A stretch of DNA of 64,000 nucleotides from Tunturibacter gelidoferens (GTDB lineage Bacteria; Acidobacteriota; Terriglobia; Terriglobales; Acidobacteriaceae): contig NZ_CP132938.1 of the NCBI RefSeq assembly GCF_040358255.1, positions 2,604,001 through 2,668,000 of the forward strand, written 5' to 3'. Below, in pieces: positions 1 to 9,928 of the stretch. Each line of letters starts with the position of its first letter. Position 1 is the first letter of the stretch. The notes under the pieces were generated by a model. It was given only the letters and a program-made list of their open reading frames with translations, was not told the origin of the DNA and searched no databases. Position numbers and translations under genes: made by a program.

Positions 1-159
1 CAGGACATCTGGATGAGGCCGATGCGTTTGTTGGGGGTGGTCTTGCTGCTGGTTGTCGTCATGATGATCCTGATTCAAGTTTATAGGCGTTTGTTGCGCG
101 AGATGAGGCTGTTGGCGGCCAGGAAACGGGTTATTTGCAAGAGGTTAATCTTTGGGTGA
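1..159 (+). CDS. C-terminal end of a membrane protein (partial)
   Basis: An open frame enters from the left edge and stops at TGA 157-159, giving 52 residues. Residues about 9-26 are a strongly hydrophobic run (LLGVVLLLVVVMMILIQV) followed by a basic tail rich in Arg and Lys, which looks like a last transmembrane helix with a cytoplasmic C-terminus. No start or family signature lies inside the window, so the function cannot be named. It could also be a chance open frame, since the piece is short. Confidence 0.4.
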   Translation, partial: QDIWMRPMRLLGVVLLLVVVMMILIQVYRRLLREMRLLAARKRVICKRLIFG

Positions 160-180
160 TTGGCGGCTCGATGGAAAGCG

Positions 181-241
181 GTTCGCGCGGGGCGCGAATG
201 CCCACTCATGCGATGAGACTGCATGAATGGGGCACCCCGGG
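181..241 (+). repeat. REP-like double hairpin, copy 1
   Basis: Two adjacent hairpins. The first is TTCGCGC/GCGCGAA with a 3-nt loop; the second starts TGCCCACTCATGC and pairs imperfectly with GCATGAATGGGGCA. The same two-hairpin architecture recurs at 53078-53126 beside a RAYT transposase gene and, more diverged, at 51721-51776. It is intergenic. Assignment to the REP class is inference from structure and from the RAYT in this window. Confidence 0.6.
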
Positions 242-280
242 GTCGAAAGGCTTTGATGGTATGGGGGATGTGAAGCTTAT

Positions 281-317
281 CGGGATCCTTCGCTCCCGCT
301 CAGGATGACAGCAAAAC
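281..317 (+). repeat. Dispersed palindrome-plus-tail repeat, short copy
   Basis: The palindromic head GGGATCCTTCGCTCCCGCTC is followed by AGGATGACAGCAAAA. It matches the copy at 58230 closely and is related to copies at 14180, 18690, 31801, 59679 and 62071. It lies between the partial gene at the left edge and the aldo/keto reductase gene. Only the head and a very short A-rich tail are present here. Confidence 0.6.
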
Positions 318-350
318 TCGGGAGCGGCGCTTAATCAGAGTTTCATAAGG

Positions 351-1409
351 CTAGCTCTTCGGCGTGACTGGCACGGTGCGGGCGATGGGCTCGATGCGGT
401 TGACGCTTTGGAAGGGGAGCATCCAGCCGGGGTACTCGGGTGGCAAGGCGCTGACCTCGTCGAGCTGCTTGAGTTCTTCGGGTGTGAGTTTGAGATCGAC
501 GGCGGCGAGATTGTCGTTGAGCTGGTCGAGGCGTTTGGCTCCGATGATGATGGAGGTGACGACGGGCTTTTCTAACAGCCAGGCTAGGGAGATGCGGGCG
601 GGGCTGCAGTTGTGGGCCTTGGCGATGGGGGCCATGACGTCGAGGATGCGCCAGGTGCGCTCTTTGTCGACGATGGGGAAGTCGAACTCGGAGCGGCGGG
701 AGCCTTCGGGACGCTGATTTTCGCGGGAGAACTTGCCGGAGAGCAGGCCGCCGGCGAGTGGGCTCCAGACGAGGAGGCCGGTCTTTTCGGCTTCGAGGAG
801 AGGAACGAGATCGCGCTCGAGGTCGCGGCCGGCGATGGAGTAATAGGCCTGGAGGGTGTCGAAGCGGGCGAGGTTTTTGAACTGGGAGATGCCGAGGGCT
901 TTGGTGATCTTCCAGGCCTGCCAGTTGGAGACGCCGATGTAGCGAACCTTTCCTTGCTGGACGAGGGTGTCGAGGGCGCGGAGGGTCTCTTCGATTGGGG
1001 TGACGGTGTCGTTGCCGTGAATCTGGTAGAGGTCGATGTGGTCGGTCTGGAGGCGGCGGAGGCTGGCATCGACGGCGTCCATGATGTGGCCGCGGGAGGC
1101 GCCGACGTCGTTGCGGCCTTGGCCGGTGCGTCCGAAGACTTTGGTGGCGATGACGACGCTGTTGCGGGCGATGTTGAGATTTTTGAGGGACTGGCCGAGG
1201 GCTTTTTCGCTCTCGCCTTCGGAGTAGACGTCAGCGGTGTCGAAGAAGTTGATGCCGGCGTCGATGGAGGACTTGATGAGTTCATCGGCTCCGGATTGGT
1301 CGACGGTGCCGATGGCGCGGAAGAGGCCGGCGCCGCCGTGGAAGGTCATGGTGCCGAAGCAGAGGGTGGAGACGAGGAGGCCGGTGTCGCCGAGAGTTTT
1401 GTATTGCAT
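351..1409 (-). CDS. Aldo/keto reductase
   Basis: 352 residues, typical for the family. It predicts a soluble NADPH-dependent carbonyl reductase with a TIM barrel. The N-terminal strand region MQYKTLGDTGLLVSTLCFGT, the FFDTADVYSEGESEKALG segment carrying the catalytic Asp and Tyr, the Lys of VIATKVFG and the His of YQIHGND together give the AKR catalytic tetrad. The late segment SIIIGAKRLDQLNDNL is the usual cofactor-binding part. AGGA lies 7 nt before the ATG. It is divergent from glnA. The substrate cannot be told from sequence. Confidence 0.93.
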   Translation of the reverse strand: MQYKTLGDTGLLVSTLCFGTMTFHGGAGLFRAIGTVDQSGADELIKSSIDAGINFFDTADVYSEGESEKALGQSLKNLNIARNSVVIATKVFGRTGQGRNDVGASRGHIMDAVDASLRRLQTDHIDLYQIHGNDTVTPIEETLRALDTLVQQGKVRYIGVSNWQAWKITKALGISQFKNLARFDTLQAYYSIAGRDLERDLVPLLEAEKTGLLVWSPLAGGLLSGKFSRENQRPEGSRRSEFDFPIVDKERTWRILDVMAPIAKAHNCSPARISLAWLLEKPVVTSIIIGAKRLDQLNDNLAAVDLKLTPEELKQLDEVSALPPEYPGWMLPFQSVNRIEPIARTVPVTPKS

Positions 1410-1675
1410 GGGTATCCTTTTCGCCGAGGGTTCGGACGGACAAGTGATTAGACGTTGTGACGGGGCGCCGCGATTCAGACGTGGGGAAGAGCGATTGTCG
1501 CGCGGCGTCTTTGCGCTGACTGGCGAAGTTTGCTTTATTGCCGGTGAATTTTCTGTTACTTTTGATTGATAGAGCGGTCAGATCACGGTCGGGCACGCCC
1601 TCTTCCAATCACCTAAAAACATCTTTCCCAGCGGTTGCAGCAGGACGTGTATCTCATTGCAGAAGGAGTGTTATT

Positions 1676-3103
1676 TTGAGCGAATTTCGTGATTTTCTGG
1701 AGCTTTCGTATGGCGAACTCGAGGACCTGAACCTTGCGGCGAAGGAGCAGCGCAGGAACCGGGTTGCGGCCGATGTGATTCGTGAAGAGCGGTTGAAGTA
1801 CCTGACCGATGAGAGGCGGATCAAGGCCGTGACGGTGTTGTTCAGCGATCTCGAAGGCCGTCTGCACATGCTGGACTACGACAAGAAGTTCCTGGTGAAG
1901 AGCTATGACAACCTGACGTTTGACGGCTCGTCGATTCGCGGATTTACGGCGCAGCGGGAGAGCGATCTGCGGCTGGGGATCGATTGGAGCGCGTTTTACT
2001 GGGTGCCGGCGGATGTGTTTGGCGCGGGCAAGGTGATGGTGTTCGGCGAGGTGATCGATAAGAACGGCGCGACGTACAGCGCTGATATTCGCGGGGTGCT
2101 GAAGCAGTTTTCGCAGGAGCTGTTCGATAAGAACGGCTACACGTTGAATGCGGCGAATGAGATTGAAGGGTTTCTGTTTGAAGGCATCGACGCTGAGCGG
2201 AGCTATCACGATACGGGGAGCTTCGAGTATGTGAACAAGGGCGGGTACTATCACTCGCTCCCCGGGGATCCGCTACGGGAGTTCATCGACACGACGGCTG
2301 AAGTTCAGCGCGCGATGGGCTTCGAGAATGAGAAGGACCATCCTGAGGTTGCGCCTTCGCAGTTTGAGATTAACTATAGCTATGGTGAGGTGGTTGCAGC
2401 TGCGGACCAGATTCAGCTCTACAAGCTGATCTGCCGGCAGGTTGCGACACAGATGGGAATGACCGCGAGCTTTCTGCCGAAGCCGGTTGTCGGCGTGAAC
2501 GGCAGCGGCATGCATACGAATATTTCGATCACCAAGGGCGGGAAGAATCTTTTCTGGGATCCGAAGGGTGAGGAGAAGATCTCGAAGATGGCGTGGCAGT
2601 TTACGGATCGCATTTTGACGCATGGCAATGATATTTGCCTGCTGCTGAATGCGAGTGTGAACGCATATCGCCGGCTCGATCCTCACTTTGAGGCGCCGAA
2701 CCAGATCAAGGCTTCGGCTACCGATCGCGGGTCGATGGTTCGGATTCCGATTGGGAATGAGAAGTCGGCGCGTGTGGAGGTTCGTTCGGTTGGGCCAGAT
2801 GCGAATCCTTACCTGGTGCTGTACTCGATCTTCAAGAGCGGTTTACATGGGGAGACTTCGAAGATCAAGAACCTGCGTCAGGCGGAGAGGTATCTGCCGG
2901 ACAATGTCTACACGGCGCTGGAGAACTTCCGTGCGGCGGAGTGGACGACGACGTTGCTGGGCGAGGATGTGAAGGCTCGGTACGCGGATCTGAAGCAGGC
3001 CTCGGCGGATCGCTGTGCGCGGCTGCTGGGGACGATCGTGAAGGCGCCCGAGGTGCAGTTTCATCACGATGTTTATAATCAGCTGCTCTGGAATATCTTC
3101 TAG
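1676..3103 (+). CDS. glnA: Glutamine synthetase, type I
   Basis: ATP-dependent condensation of glutamate and ammonia to glutamine in the cytoplasm. The open frame extends upstream to 1538, but the likely start is TTG at 1676, preceded by AGAAGGAG with 7-nt spacing, giving 475 residues. Diagnostic segments are TFDGSSIRGF, NEIEGFLFEG (usually PEFFLF), NGSGMHTNIS, and RVEVRSVGPDANPYL with the Arg/Glu/Asp active-site residues. About 40 residues precede the usual start of the beta-grasp domain, a small N-terminal extension. A hairpin terminator follows closely. I see no clear nitrogen-control site upstream. Confidence 0.93.
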   Translation: MSEFRDFLELSYGELEDLNLAAKEQRRNRVAADVIREERLKYLTDERRIKAVTVLFSDLEGRLHMLDYDKKFLVKSYDNLTFDGSSIRGFTAQRESDLRLGIDWSAFYWVPADVFGAGKVMVFGEVIDKNGATYSADIRGVLKQFSQELFDKNGYTLNAANEIEGFLFEGIDAERSYHDTGSFEYVNKGGYYHSLPGDPLREFIDTTAEVQRAMGFENEKDHPEVAPSQFEINYSYGEVVAAADQIQLYKLICRQVATQMGMTASFLPKPVVGVNGSGMHTNISITKGGKNLFWDPKGEEKISKMAWQFTDRILTHGNDICLLLNASVNAYRRLDPHFEAPNQIKASATDRGSMVRIPIGNEKSARVEVRSVGPDANPYLVLYSIFKSGLHGETSKIKNLRQAERYLPDNVYTALENFRAAEWTTTLLGEDVKARYADLKQASADRCARLLGTIVKAPEVQFHHDVYNQLLWNIF

Positions 3104-3129
3104 GTCGGCAGAATTCCTAAAGACAGAAG

Positions 3130-3160
3130 GCCCTCGCAATACTGCGGGGGCTTTTCTTTT
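3130..3160 (+). terminator. Rho-independent terminator after glnA
   Basis: The stem GCCCTCGCA/TGCGGGGGC, with one non-Watson-Crick pair and a 4-nt loop, is followed by CTTTTCTTTT. It starts 26 nt after the glnA stop. Confidence 0.8.
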
Positions 3161-3222
3161 GCGTTGCTGTGTTTTGCGTTGACATGAGAGGTGGGCTGCT
3201 GCATTCTGCTGCTGTTGTGCGG

Positions 3223-4017
3223 ATGGAGGGTTTCTCTCTGGATACGGAACGGTCTTCGTTGTTTGCTCCTGCGGCGGTGGTTGGAGTTTGTTTGCTGCTG
3301 GGGCTGGTGGTGGGTGGGTGGGTGCTCGGGTCGCAGATCAAAGACCTGAAGCTGGGGGATCGGTATGTGACGGTGAAGGGGCTCGTGGAGCGGACGGTGA
3401 AGTCGGATACTGCGATCTGGCCGGTGAGCTTCAAGGAGGCGGGGAACGATCTGCCGCAGGTATTTGCGAAGAGTGAGACAGATAAGAATTCGGTGTTGAA
3501 GTTCTTTGCGACGCAGGGAGTGCAACCGAACGAGATTTCGGTGGGGCAGATTAAGGTAACGGACAAGCTGGCGAATGAATACGGCGGGACTAATACCGGG
3601 CCGCGATACATTGTGGAGCAGACGGTGACGGTGCAGTCGAAGGACGTGGACAGGATTGCGAAGGCGGGGCAGAAGACGGCGGAGCTGGTGCAGGCGGGGA
3701 TCGTAGTTGGTGGAGGGAACGGGCAGGGTGGGATTCGGTATGAATTTACGGGGCTGAATGCGTTGAAGCCGGACATGATTACAGAGGCGACGAGGAATGC
3801 GCGGGCTTCAGCGGATCGGTTTGCGGCGGATTCGGGAAGTCAGGTGGGGTCGATTCGTTCGGCGAATCAGGGAGTGTTCTCAATCTCGCCTGCGGGTGGA
3901 ATTGAGGAAGGGGTCGTCGCACAGGATGAAGGCGGCTCAGGCATGCCAAGCTCGGACGCGAGCATCATGAAGAAGGTGCGCGTGGTGTCGACGGTGGATT
4001 ATTATCTTGTTCGATAA
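3223..4017 (+). CDS. SIMPL domain-containing protein (DUF541)
   Basis: Membrane-anchored envelope protein. Counted from the ATG at 3223 (264 aa), one transmembrane anchor lies at about residues 14-36, followed by a SIMPL/DUF541 domain with YVTVKGLVERTVKSD near its start and KVRVVSTVDYYLV at the end. SIMPL proteins are periplasmic or outer-surface proteins of poorly known role. The start is uncertain: GTG 3169 and ATG 3184 are in frame and none has a good ribosome site. The central residues read like the family pattern of alternating strands and long helices. Confidence 0.82.
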   Translation: MEGFSLDTERSSLFAPAAVVGVCLLLGLVVGGWVLGSQIKDLKLGDRYVTVKGLVERTVKSDTAIWPVSFKEAGNDLPQVFAKSETDKNSVLKFFATQGVQPNEISVGQIKVTDKLANEYGGTNTGPRYIVEQTVTVQSKDVDRIAKAGQKTAELVQAGIVVGGGNGQGGIRYEFTGLNALKPDMITEATRNARASADRFAADSGSQVGSIRSANQGVFSISPAGGIEEGVVAQDEGGSGMPSSDASIMKKVRVVSTVDYYLVR

Positions 4018-4098
4018 ACGCACGCGTGTGCCGCATACCGGTTGCCACTCGTCTTGCGTGGATGGTAGCCTCGGTCTTCGATTTCTTCTGCGGAGACG

Positions 4099-5505
4099 AT
4101 GACGATGCAAACGAGCTACAACGGGATTCCAGTGCCGGCGAATGGGCAGGCGATCGAGTACAGCAACGGGAAGTTTACGATTCCCGACCATCCGATTATT
4201 CCGTTTATCGAGGGAGATGGGACGGGGCGAGATATCTGGAAGGCTTCGCAGCGAGTGTTCGATGCGGCCGTGGCGAAGGCTTATGGCGGGAAGCGGTCAG
4301 TGGCGTGGTATGAGGTGCTGGCAGGGGAGAAGGCTTATCGCCAGACGAAGAACTGGTTGCCTGATGACACGGTGAAAGCTACAGTGGATTTTCGCGTGTC
4401 GATCAAAGGGCCACTGACGACGCCGGTGGGTGGTGGGATTCGCAGCTTGAATGTGGCGCTGCGGCAGTTGATGGATCTTTACCAGTGTGTGCGGCCGGTG
4501 AAGTACTACGCGGGTGTGCCGAGCCCGGTGAAACATCCGGAGAAGTTGAATGTGGTGATCTTCCGGGAGAATACGGAGGACATTTATGCGGGGATCGAGT
4601 TTCGGCAGGGTACGCCTGAGGCTGACAAGTTCATCGCGTTTGTGAACGACGACATGCTGAAGGGGACCAAGAAGAAGATTCGGCTGGACTCGGGTGTGGG
4701 GGTGAAGCCGATCTCGATTACGGGGTCGAAACGACTGGTGCGAGCGGCGATTCAGTATGCGCTCGATAACAAACGCAAGACCGTGACGCTGGTGCATAAA
4801 GGAAATATTCAGAAGTTCACCGAAGGGGCCTTCCGCGAGTGGGGGTATGAGGTTGCTTCGCAGGAGTTTCGTGAGCAGACGGTGACAGAGCGCGAGAGTT
4901 GGATTCTGGGTAACGTCGAGGCGAATCCTAAGCTGACGCCGGAGGAGAACGCTGCACTGATTGAGCCGGGCATTGAGTTTGCGGCCAAGGAGTTTGGTGA
5001 AGAGGTGATCGCTGAGGTGAAGTCGGTTCTGGCTTCGATTGGTGAGTCGCACGGCGGCGGCAAGTGGAAGACGAAGATACTGATCAACGATCGGATTGCG
5101 GACTCGATCTTTCAGCAGATTATTTTGCGGCCTGAGGACTACAGCGTGCTGGCGACGACAAATCTGAATGGAGATTATATTTCGGATGCTGCTGCGGCCC
5201 AGGTCGGCGGGTTGGGAATTGCGCCGGGTGGGAATATCGGCGATGGATACGCAGTGTTCGAAGCGACACACGGCACGGCTCCGAAGTATGCGGACAAAGA
5301 TGTGATCAATCCTGGGTCGGTGATTCTTTCGGGCGTGATGCTGTTTGATTTTCTGGGATGGACCGAGGCGGCGAGGCTGATCGAAAGCTCGATGGAGAAG
5401 ACGATTGGGCAGAAGTTCGTGACGTACGACTTCGAGCGCGGGATGCAGGGTGCGACGAAGGCGAAGACGAGCGAGTTTGCGACGCGCATGATCGAGAACA
5501 TGTAG
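4099..5505 (+). CDS. icd: NADP-dependent isocitrate dehydrogenase
   Basis: Oxidative decarboxylation of isocitrate to 2-oxoglutarate in the TCA cycle. 468 residues, longer than the 416 of E. coli, with an extra helical stretch at about residues 275-335 ([14 protein letters not shown] onward). The substrate and phosphorylation loop [17 protein letters not shown], with Ser116 matching E. coli Ser113, is intact. So are [21 protein letters not shown], and the cofactor segment [14 protein letters not shown] with the His/Lys of NADP-type enzymes. GGAGACG precedes the ATG. It is followed by a terminator and then mdh, so two TCA enzymes lie side by side. Confidence 0.95.
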   Translation: MTMQTSYNGIPVPANGQAIEYSNGKFTIPDHPIIPFIEGDGTGRDIWKASQRVFDAAVAKAYGGKRSVAWYEVLAGEKAYRQTKNWLPDDTVKATVDFRVSIKGPLTTPVGGGIRSLNVALRQLMDLYQCVRPVKYYAGVPSPVKHPEKLNVVIFRENTEDIYAGIEFRQGTPEADKFIAFVNDDMLKGTKKKIRLDSGVGVKPISITGSKRLVRAAIQYALDNKRKTVTLVHKGNIQKFTEGAFREWGYEVASQEFREQTVTERESWILGNVEANPKLTPEENAALIEPGIEFAAKEFGEEVIAEVKSVLASIGESHGGGKWKTKILINDRIADSIFQQIILRPEDYSVLATTNLNGDYISDAAAAQVGGLGIAPGGNIGDGYAVFEATHGTAPKYADKDVINPGSVILSGVMLFDFLGWTEAARLIESSMEKTIGQKFVTYDFERGMQGATKAKTSEFATRMIENM

Positions 5506-5512
5506 TAAAGGG

Positions 5513-5552
5513 TGGGGATGGCTTGCAGTTTCTAAGCTGTCCCCATTTTGTT
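5513..5552 (+). terminator. Terminator after icd
   Basis: An imperfect stem, TGGGGATGGCTT with AAGCTGTCCCCA and a 9-nt loop, is followed by TTTTGTTT. It lies just after the icd stop and separates icd from mdh. Confidence 0.65.
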
Positions 5553-5656
5553 TGTCTTGGGGAGTGTGCGGTATTCGTTCGGCGTGGGCGATATTGAACG
5601 CGAAGCCCGCGGGTCGACTCTAGAATAGAGAGTGATAGCGGTACGCGACGCGATAA

Positions 5657-6595
<939 letters not shown>

Positions 6596-6622
6596 GAGCG
6601 CTGCTGCGAAGTCAGAACGTTT

Positions 6623-6655
6623 AGAGCGGCCCGCTAAAACGGACCGCTCTTTTTT
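6623..6655 (+). terminator. Terminator after mdh
   Basis: The stem AGAGCGGCCC/GGACCGCTCT with an 8-nt loop is followed by six T residues. It lies 27 nt after the mdh stop and points at the convergent methyltransferase gene. Confidence 0.85.
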
Positions 6656-6685
6656 GAATCATGCCCAGGATGAGGTGAGCACTCT

Positions 6686-7498
6686 TTACTTTCTTGCGAT
6701 GAGGACAGGCTGATAGAACTTTGTCTCTGCGGGTTCAAGCCACTGAATCGTGGTGAAGCCGGCATCGTGAAGAGAGGTGGAGAGATCGTTTCGGAGTAAG
6801 GCGCGATAACGGGAGACGTAATGCTTTACCGTCCATTGTGCTGATCTTTCGAAGGAGAGATAGAGATGGACGTCGTATTCCTCGCCGTCCCAATCCCAGA
6901 CCTGATGAACGATGCGGCGCTGGCCTCTTGGTCCGTACATTGAGGGGGCTTGTATGGACGGACGTGTTTGAATCAGGTGATCGTAGTCTCGAATCGTCGC
7001 TACCACTATGCCGTCGGGTCTCAGTTTGCCAGCTATCTCGCGTAATGCCTGATCGCGATCTTCTCTGAGGAGCAGGTGGGGTAGCGCATTGTCTGCGGCT
7101 AGAACGACATCAAAGTTTTCTTCAGGGATGGGACTGAGATCACGCATGTCCGCTACGTGAAACTGAATCTTCAGTCCTCGAAGGCTGGCTTCTCTTGCTG
7201 CGCGTGCGACGGAGGCTCGACTTTGATCAGAGGCAACGAGGCTATGGCCTCGCATGGATAAGCCGAGGGTTTGAGTTCCTATTCCACAGGCACAGTCCAG
7301 AACTCGAGGCGCGACTTGAGTTGTATATCGCTCCAACAACGGGCCGAGAGTTGCTGCCTGTCTCTCGATGCTTTGGCTCCAATCCTTGAAGATGAGATGG
7401 TAGTGGTCGGCCAAATCGTCATAGAAGGTGTCCGTCGATGTGTCCATAGGCTTCTTGGTAAGTGAAGATATCATGCGTTGCCGATGGTGTTGCTTCAT
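6686..7498 (-). CDS. Class I SAM-dependent methyltransferase
   Basis: Predicted cytoplasmic methyltransferase. The AdoMet motif I VLDCACGIGTQTLGL, motif II-like FHVADMRDLSP, and post-I acidic residue in LVASDQS are clear, followed by FDVVLAADNALPHLLL and a C-terminal beta-sheet segment. Overall it resembles the glycine/sarcosine N-methyltransferase-like branch, but the substrate is not readable. The first in-frame start gives 270 aa; MDTSTDTFYDDL at 7447 (253 aa) is an equally plausible start because residues 1-17 are basic and unlike the family. No good ribosome site distinguishes them. Confidence 0.82.
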   Translation of the reverse strand: MKQHHRQRMISSLTKKPMDTSTDTFYDDLADHYHLIFKDWSQSIERQAATLGPLLERYTTQVAPRVLDCACGIGTQTLGLSMRGHSLVASDQSRASVARAAREASLRGLKIQFHVADMRDLSPIPEENFDVVLAADNALPHLLLREDRDQALREIAGKLRPDGIVVATIRDYDHLIQTRPSIQAPSMYGPRGQRRIVHQVWDWDGEEYDVHLYLSFERSAQWTVKHYVSRYRALLRNDLSTSLHDAGFTTIQWLEPAETKFYQPVLIARK

Positions 7499-7505
7499 GA
7501 GAAAA

Positions 7506-7530
7506 GCCCGCTCTTGTGAGCGGGCCTTTT
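7506..7530 (-). terminator. Terminator between cyclophilin and methyltransferase genes
   Basis: A perfect 8-bp stem GCCCGCTC/GAGCGGGC with TTGT loop, flanked by A- and T-runs on both sides, so it can act in both directions. It lies immediately downstream of the cyclophilin gene on the minus strand. Confidence 0.8.
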
Positions 7531-7550
7531 GTTGGATTGCGAGCTGTTGG

Positions 7551-8072
7551 TTAGGCGATACGTTCGATGGTGACGGACTCGAGGACGACTGGGGTTTTGG
7601 GGCGGTCCATGCCGTCTTTACTGACCTTGGAGATTTTTTCGACGATGTCGTAGCCTTCGACTACTTCGCCAAAGATCGTGTGCTTGCCGGTGAGCCAGCT
7701 GGTGTCGGCGACGGTGATGAAGAACTGGCTGCCGTTGGTGTTGGGGCCGGCGTTCGCCATGGCTAGCTTTCCTTTTTCCTGGAAGCCGTGCCTGGAGCCC
7801 TTGGTCTCGTCGGCGAACTTGTAGCCGGGGCCGCCCATGCCGGTGCCTTCGGGGTCGCCGCCCTGGATCATGAACTGGGGGATGACGCGGTGGAAGATGG
7901 TTCCGTCGTAGAGCTTTGCGCCCTTCTTGCTGCGACTGTTCCACTCCTTGGTGCCTTCGGCGAGGCCGATGAAGTTGGCGACGGTGTCGGGCGCGTCCTT
8001 CTCGAAGAGCTCGCAGACGACGGTTCCTTCGGTGGTCTTGAATGTGGCGTAGGTGCCAGGTTTGGTGGGCAT
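7551..8072 (-). CDS. Peptidyl-prolyl cis-trans isomerase, cyclophilin type (cytoplasmic)
   Basis: Proline isomerase that assists protein folding. The start is ATG 8072 with AAGGAG just upstream, giving 173 residues with no signal peptide; the frame is open further upstream but reads as non-protein-like Arg/His-rich sequence. Cyclophilin landmarks are FHRVIPQFMIQGGDPEGTG (catalytic Arg, Phe, Gln), [16 protein letters not shown] and GKHTIFGEVVEGYD. The secreted paralogue lies directly upstream in the same orientation, so the two form a cytoplasmic plus periplasmic pair. Confidence 0.95.
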   Translation of the reverse strand: MPTKPGTYATFKTTEGTVVCELFEKDAPDTVANFIGLAEGTKEWNSRSKKGAKLYDGTIFHRVIPQFMIQGGDPEGTGMGGPGYKFADETKGSRHGFQEKGKLAMANAGPNTNGSQFFITVADTSWLTGKHTIFGEVVEGYDIVEKISKVSKDGMDRPKTPVVLESVTIERIA

Positions 8073-8152
8073 TTCGAAATCTCCTTGCGGTGACAGGTTG
8101 ATTGCTTTGTTAGCAGAGAGGCGTTTCCGTTTAGATCGCGGAGGCCGGAAGG

Positions 8153-8908
8153 TTATTTGGGCGGGGCGGCAGCGGTAGCTGGTGTCGCAGGTGCTGCAGG
8201 CGCCGCTGTGGATGCCACCGGGAGCGGAGGCATGGGCTGGCCGTCGCGCACGATGGTGACGCGATTGATAACGACCGGGGTGAGTGGCTTGTCGCTCGAG
8301 TTGCGATCGACGCGCGCGATGGAGGCTACGAGCAGAGCGGTGTGGGCGTCGCACTGGCCGAAGATGGTGTGTTTGCCGTTGAGTTGCGGGACTTCGGTTT
8401 CCGTGATGAAGAACTGCGAGCCGTTGGTGCCACCGCCTGAGGGGCCGGGGCCGGCGTTGGCCATGGCGAGGAGACCGGCCTGGTCGAAGGTGAGGTCGGG
8501 GTCGATCTCGTCCTGAAAGAAGTAGCCGGGATCGCCGGTGCCGTCGCCGACGCGGTCGCCGCCCTGGATCATGAAGTTGGGAATGACTCGGTGGAAGGTG
8601 GTGCCGTTGTAGAAGGGCTGATGGTGCATCTTCTGGAGGGTCTTGGGATCGGTCCAGTCTTTGCTGCCCTCGGCCAGGCCTATAAAATTGGCGACGGTGA
8701 CGGGGGCTTGCTTGTCGTAGAGTTTGCAGGTGAGGCGGCCCATGGTGGTGTCGATGACGGCGGTGGGGCCGGTGGGGACGACGGGGGCCTTGATGTTGTT
8801 GGTGGTGCTGGGGGCGTCGGGTAGAGCGTCGGCGGGGGGCGGTGGGGTCGACTGCGCCTGGGCGGATGCGGCGAGGGCCAGGGAGAGTGCGAGAGTACGA
8901 AGCATCAT
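8153..8908 (-). CDS. Peptidyl-prolyl cis-trans isomerase, cyclophilin type, exported
   Basis: 251 residues. The start [18 protein letters not shown] is a signal peptide with cleavage likely after AQA, so the isomerase domain acts in the periplasm. A Pro/Ala-rich spacer precedes the domain, and another Pro/Ala-rich tail (about 25 residues) follows it. Landmarks are [39 protein letters not shown] and [13 protein letters not shown] lies 11 nt before the first of two adjacent ATGs. The cytoplasmic cyclophilin follows after about 80 bp, probably in one transcript. Confidence 0.92.
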   Translation of the reverse strand: MMLRTLALSLALAASAQAQSTPPPPADALPDAPSTTNNIKAPVVPTGPTAVIDTTMGRLTCKLYDKQAPVTVANFIGLAEGSKDWTDPKTLQKMHHQPFYNGTTFHRVIPNFMIQGGDRVGDGTGDPGYFFQDEIDPDLTFDQAGLLAMANAGPGPSGGGTNGSQFFITETEVPQLNGKHTIFGQCDAHTALLVASIARVDRNSSDKPLTPVVINRVTIVRDGQPMPPLPVASTAAPAAPATPATAAAPPK

Positions 8909-8970
8909 GCGGTTTGTAGCTCCAATAAACAGGCTAACGCAGACGGGCGGTGGGGGCAATGTGGGTGTGA

Positions 8971-9528
8971 TCACAGAATGCGTCGAATGAGGCTGCGCAT
9001 GAGTTCCAGACAGCCCCCGTAGACGACGTGCGCGGCCCAGTGTTGGAGATGGTCGGTGGCTGGAGTGTCTGTCTGAGACGGCGAGAGTTGGAGGGCGGGC
9101 ACGGCGACTTCGTCTGCGGCGAGGAAGAGAAGAGTGCCGAAGGCGGTTCCGGCGCCGGTGGTGACTTCGGGAAGGAGTTCCGCCGAGACGCTATAAACGA
9201 CTCCCATCAGCGTGCCAAAGGTGTAGTGAACGGCCTGGCCGGCGGCTTTCTTTTTTTCGTCGTCGAGTTGGGTTCCCGAAACTTCCGCGATCTTACGAGC
9301 AACGATTTCAGTTGAGCCCTCTTGTTGAGCGGCCTGGCGTTCCTGTTGCTGTTGATCATGGACGATCTTGTCTTCCGGCTCTCCCTGGGTCAGTTTAATC
9401 TGCTTCTCAGCAACTTTTTGGCCTGCTGCAACGAGCTTTTGAAACTGATCCATGATGAGGGTCGCGGTGATACCCGCAGCGATTCCTGTGACGATTCCTC
9501 TTAGGACAGATGGTTTGTCTCGACGCAT
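8971..9528 (-). CDS. DUF1440/YagU-like membrane protein
   Basis: 185 residues from ATG 9528, chosen because AGAGG lies 6 nt upstream; the longer open frame would overlap the promoter of the divergent gene. Residues 10-30 ([21 protein letters not shown]) form a first hydrophobic helix. A charged Gln-rich stretch (about 45-90) is followed by further hydrophobic helices ([44 protein letters not shown]). This layout matches DUF1440 proteins, whose role is not established. It is divergent from the small monooxygenase-like gene. Confidence 0.75.
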   Translation of the reverse strand: MRRDKPSVLRGIVTGIAAGITATLIMDQFQKLVAAGQKVAEKQIKLTQGEPEDKIVHDQQQQERQAAQQEGSTEIVARKIAEVSGTQLDDEKKKAAGQAVHYTFGTLMGVVYSVSAELLPEVTTGAGTAFGTLLFLAADEVAVPALQLSPSQTDTPATDHLQHWAAHVVYGGCLELMRSLIRRIL

Positions 9529-9608
9529 GTGGTACCTCTTGCGACTCAGATGCATAAGCTTGTAACGGAGTTTGAATTTCGGCATCTCACTGGCAGGAGG
9601 ATTTTGAG

Positions 9609-9908
9609 ATGGCGAAGTTTGCGTTGTATGCGGAGTTGAAGGCGAAACCGGGGAAAGAAGCGGATGTCGAGGCTTTCCTGAAGAAAGGTGCGGAGATGGC
9701 AAAGGAAGAGGCCGGGACCGTGCACTGGTATGGGTTCCAGGAAGATAAAGGTGGGTTTTTTGGCGTGTTCGACACCTTCAACGATGAAGCAGGGCGCGAT
9801 GCTCATCTGAATGGGGAGATTGCGAAGGCGTTGATGGCGAATGCGGAGACGCTGTTTTCGGAGGCTCCGAAGATTCACAAGATTAGTTTGATCGCTGAGA
9901 AAATCTAG
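9609..9908 (+). CDS. Antibiotic biosynthesis monooxygenase (ABM) domain protein
   Basis: 99 residues, one dimeric alpha-beta barrel domain. The pattern FALYAELKAKPGKEADVEAF, then GTVHWYGFQEDKGGFFGVFDTF, and the end ETLFSEAPKIHKISLI are typical of ABM/quinol-monooxygenase-like proteins. AGGAGG lies 8 nt before the ATG. The substrate is unknown; members act on quinols, on heme, or have no known activity. It is divergent from the DUF1440-like gene with a short shared promoter region. Confidence 0.85.
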   Translation: MAKFALYAELKAKPGKEADVEAFLKKGAEMAKEEAGTVHWYGFQEDKGGFFGVFDTFNDEAGRDAHLNGEIAKALMANAETLFSEAPKIHKISLIAEKI

Positions 9909-9928
9909 CTTCTGACTGCTCGAATTGA

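Noticed and set aside
612..1451. Long plus-strand open frame of 279 codons
   Set aside because: It is antisense to the aldo/keto reductase gene and reads as Gly/Asp/Glu/Ala-rich text with no motif; the codon bias belongs to the minus-strand gene.
1521..1534. Sigma-54-like sequence before glnA (TGGCGAAGTTTGCT)
   Set aside because: The GG to GC distance is 2 bp too short for sigma-54, so it is not a usable promoter.
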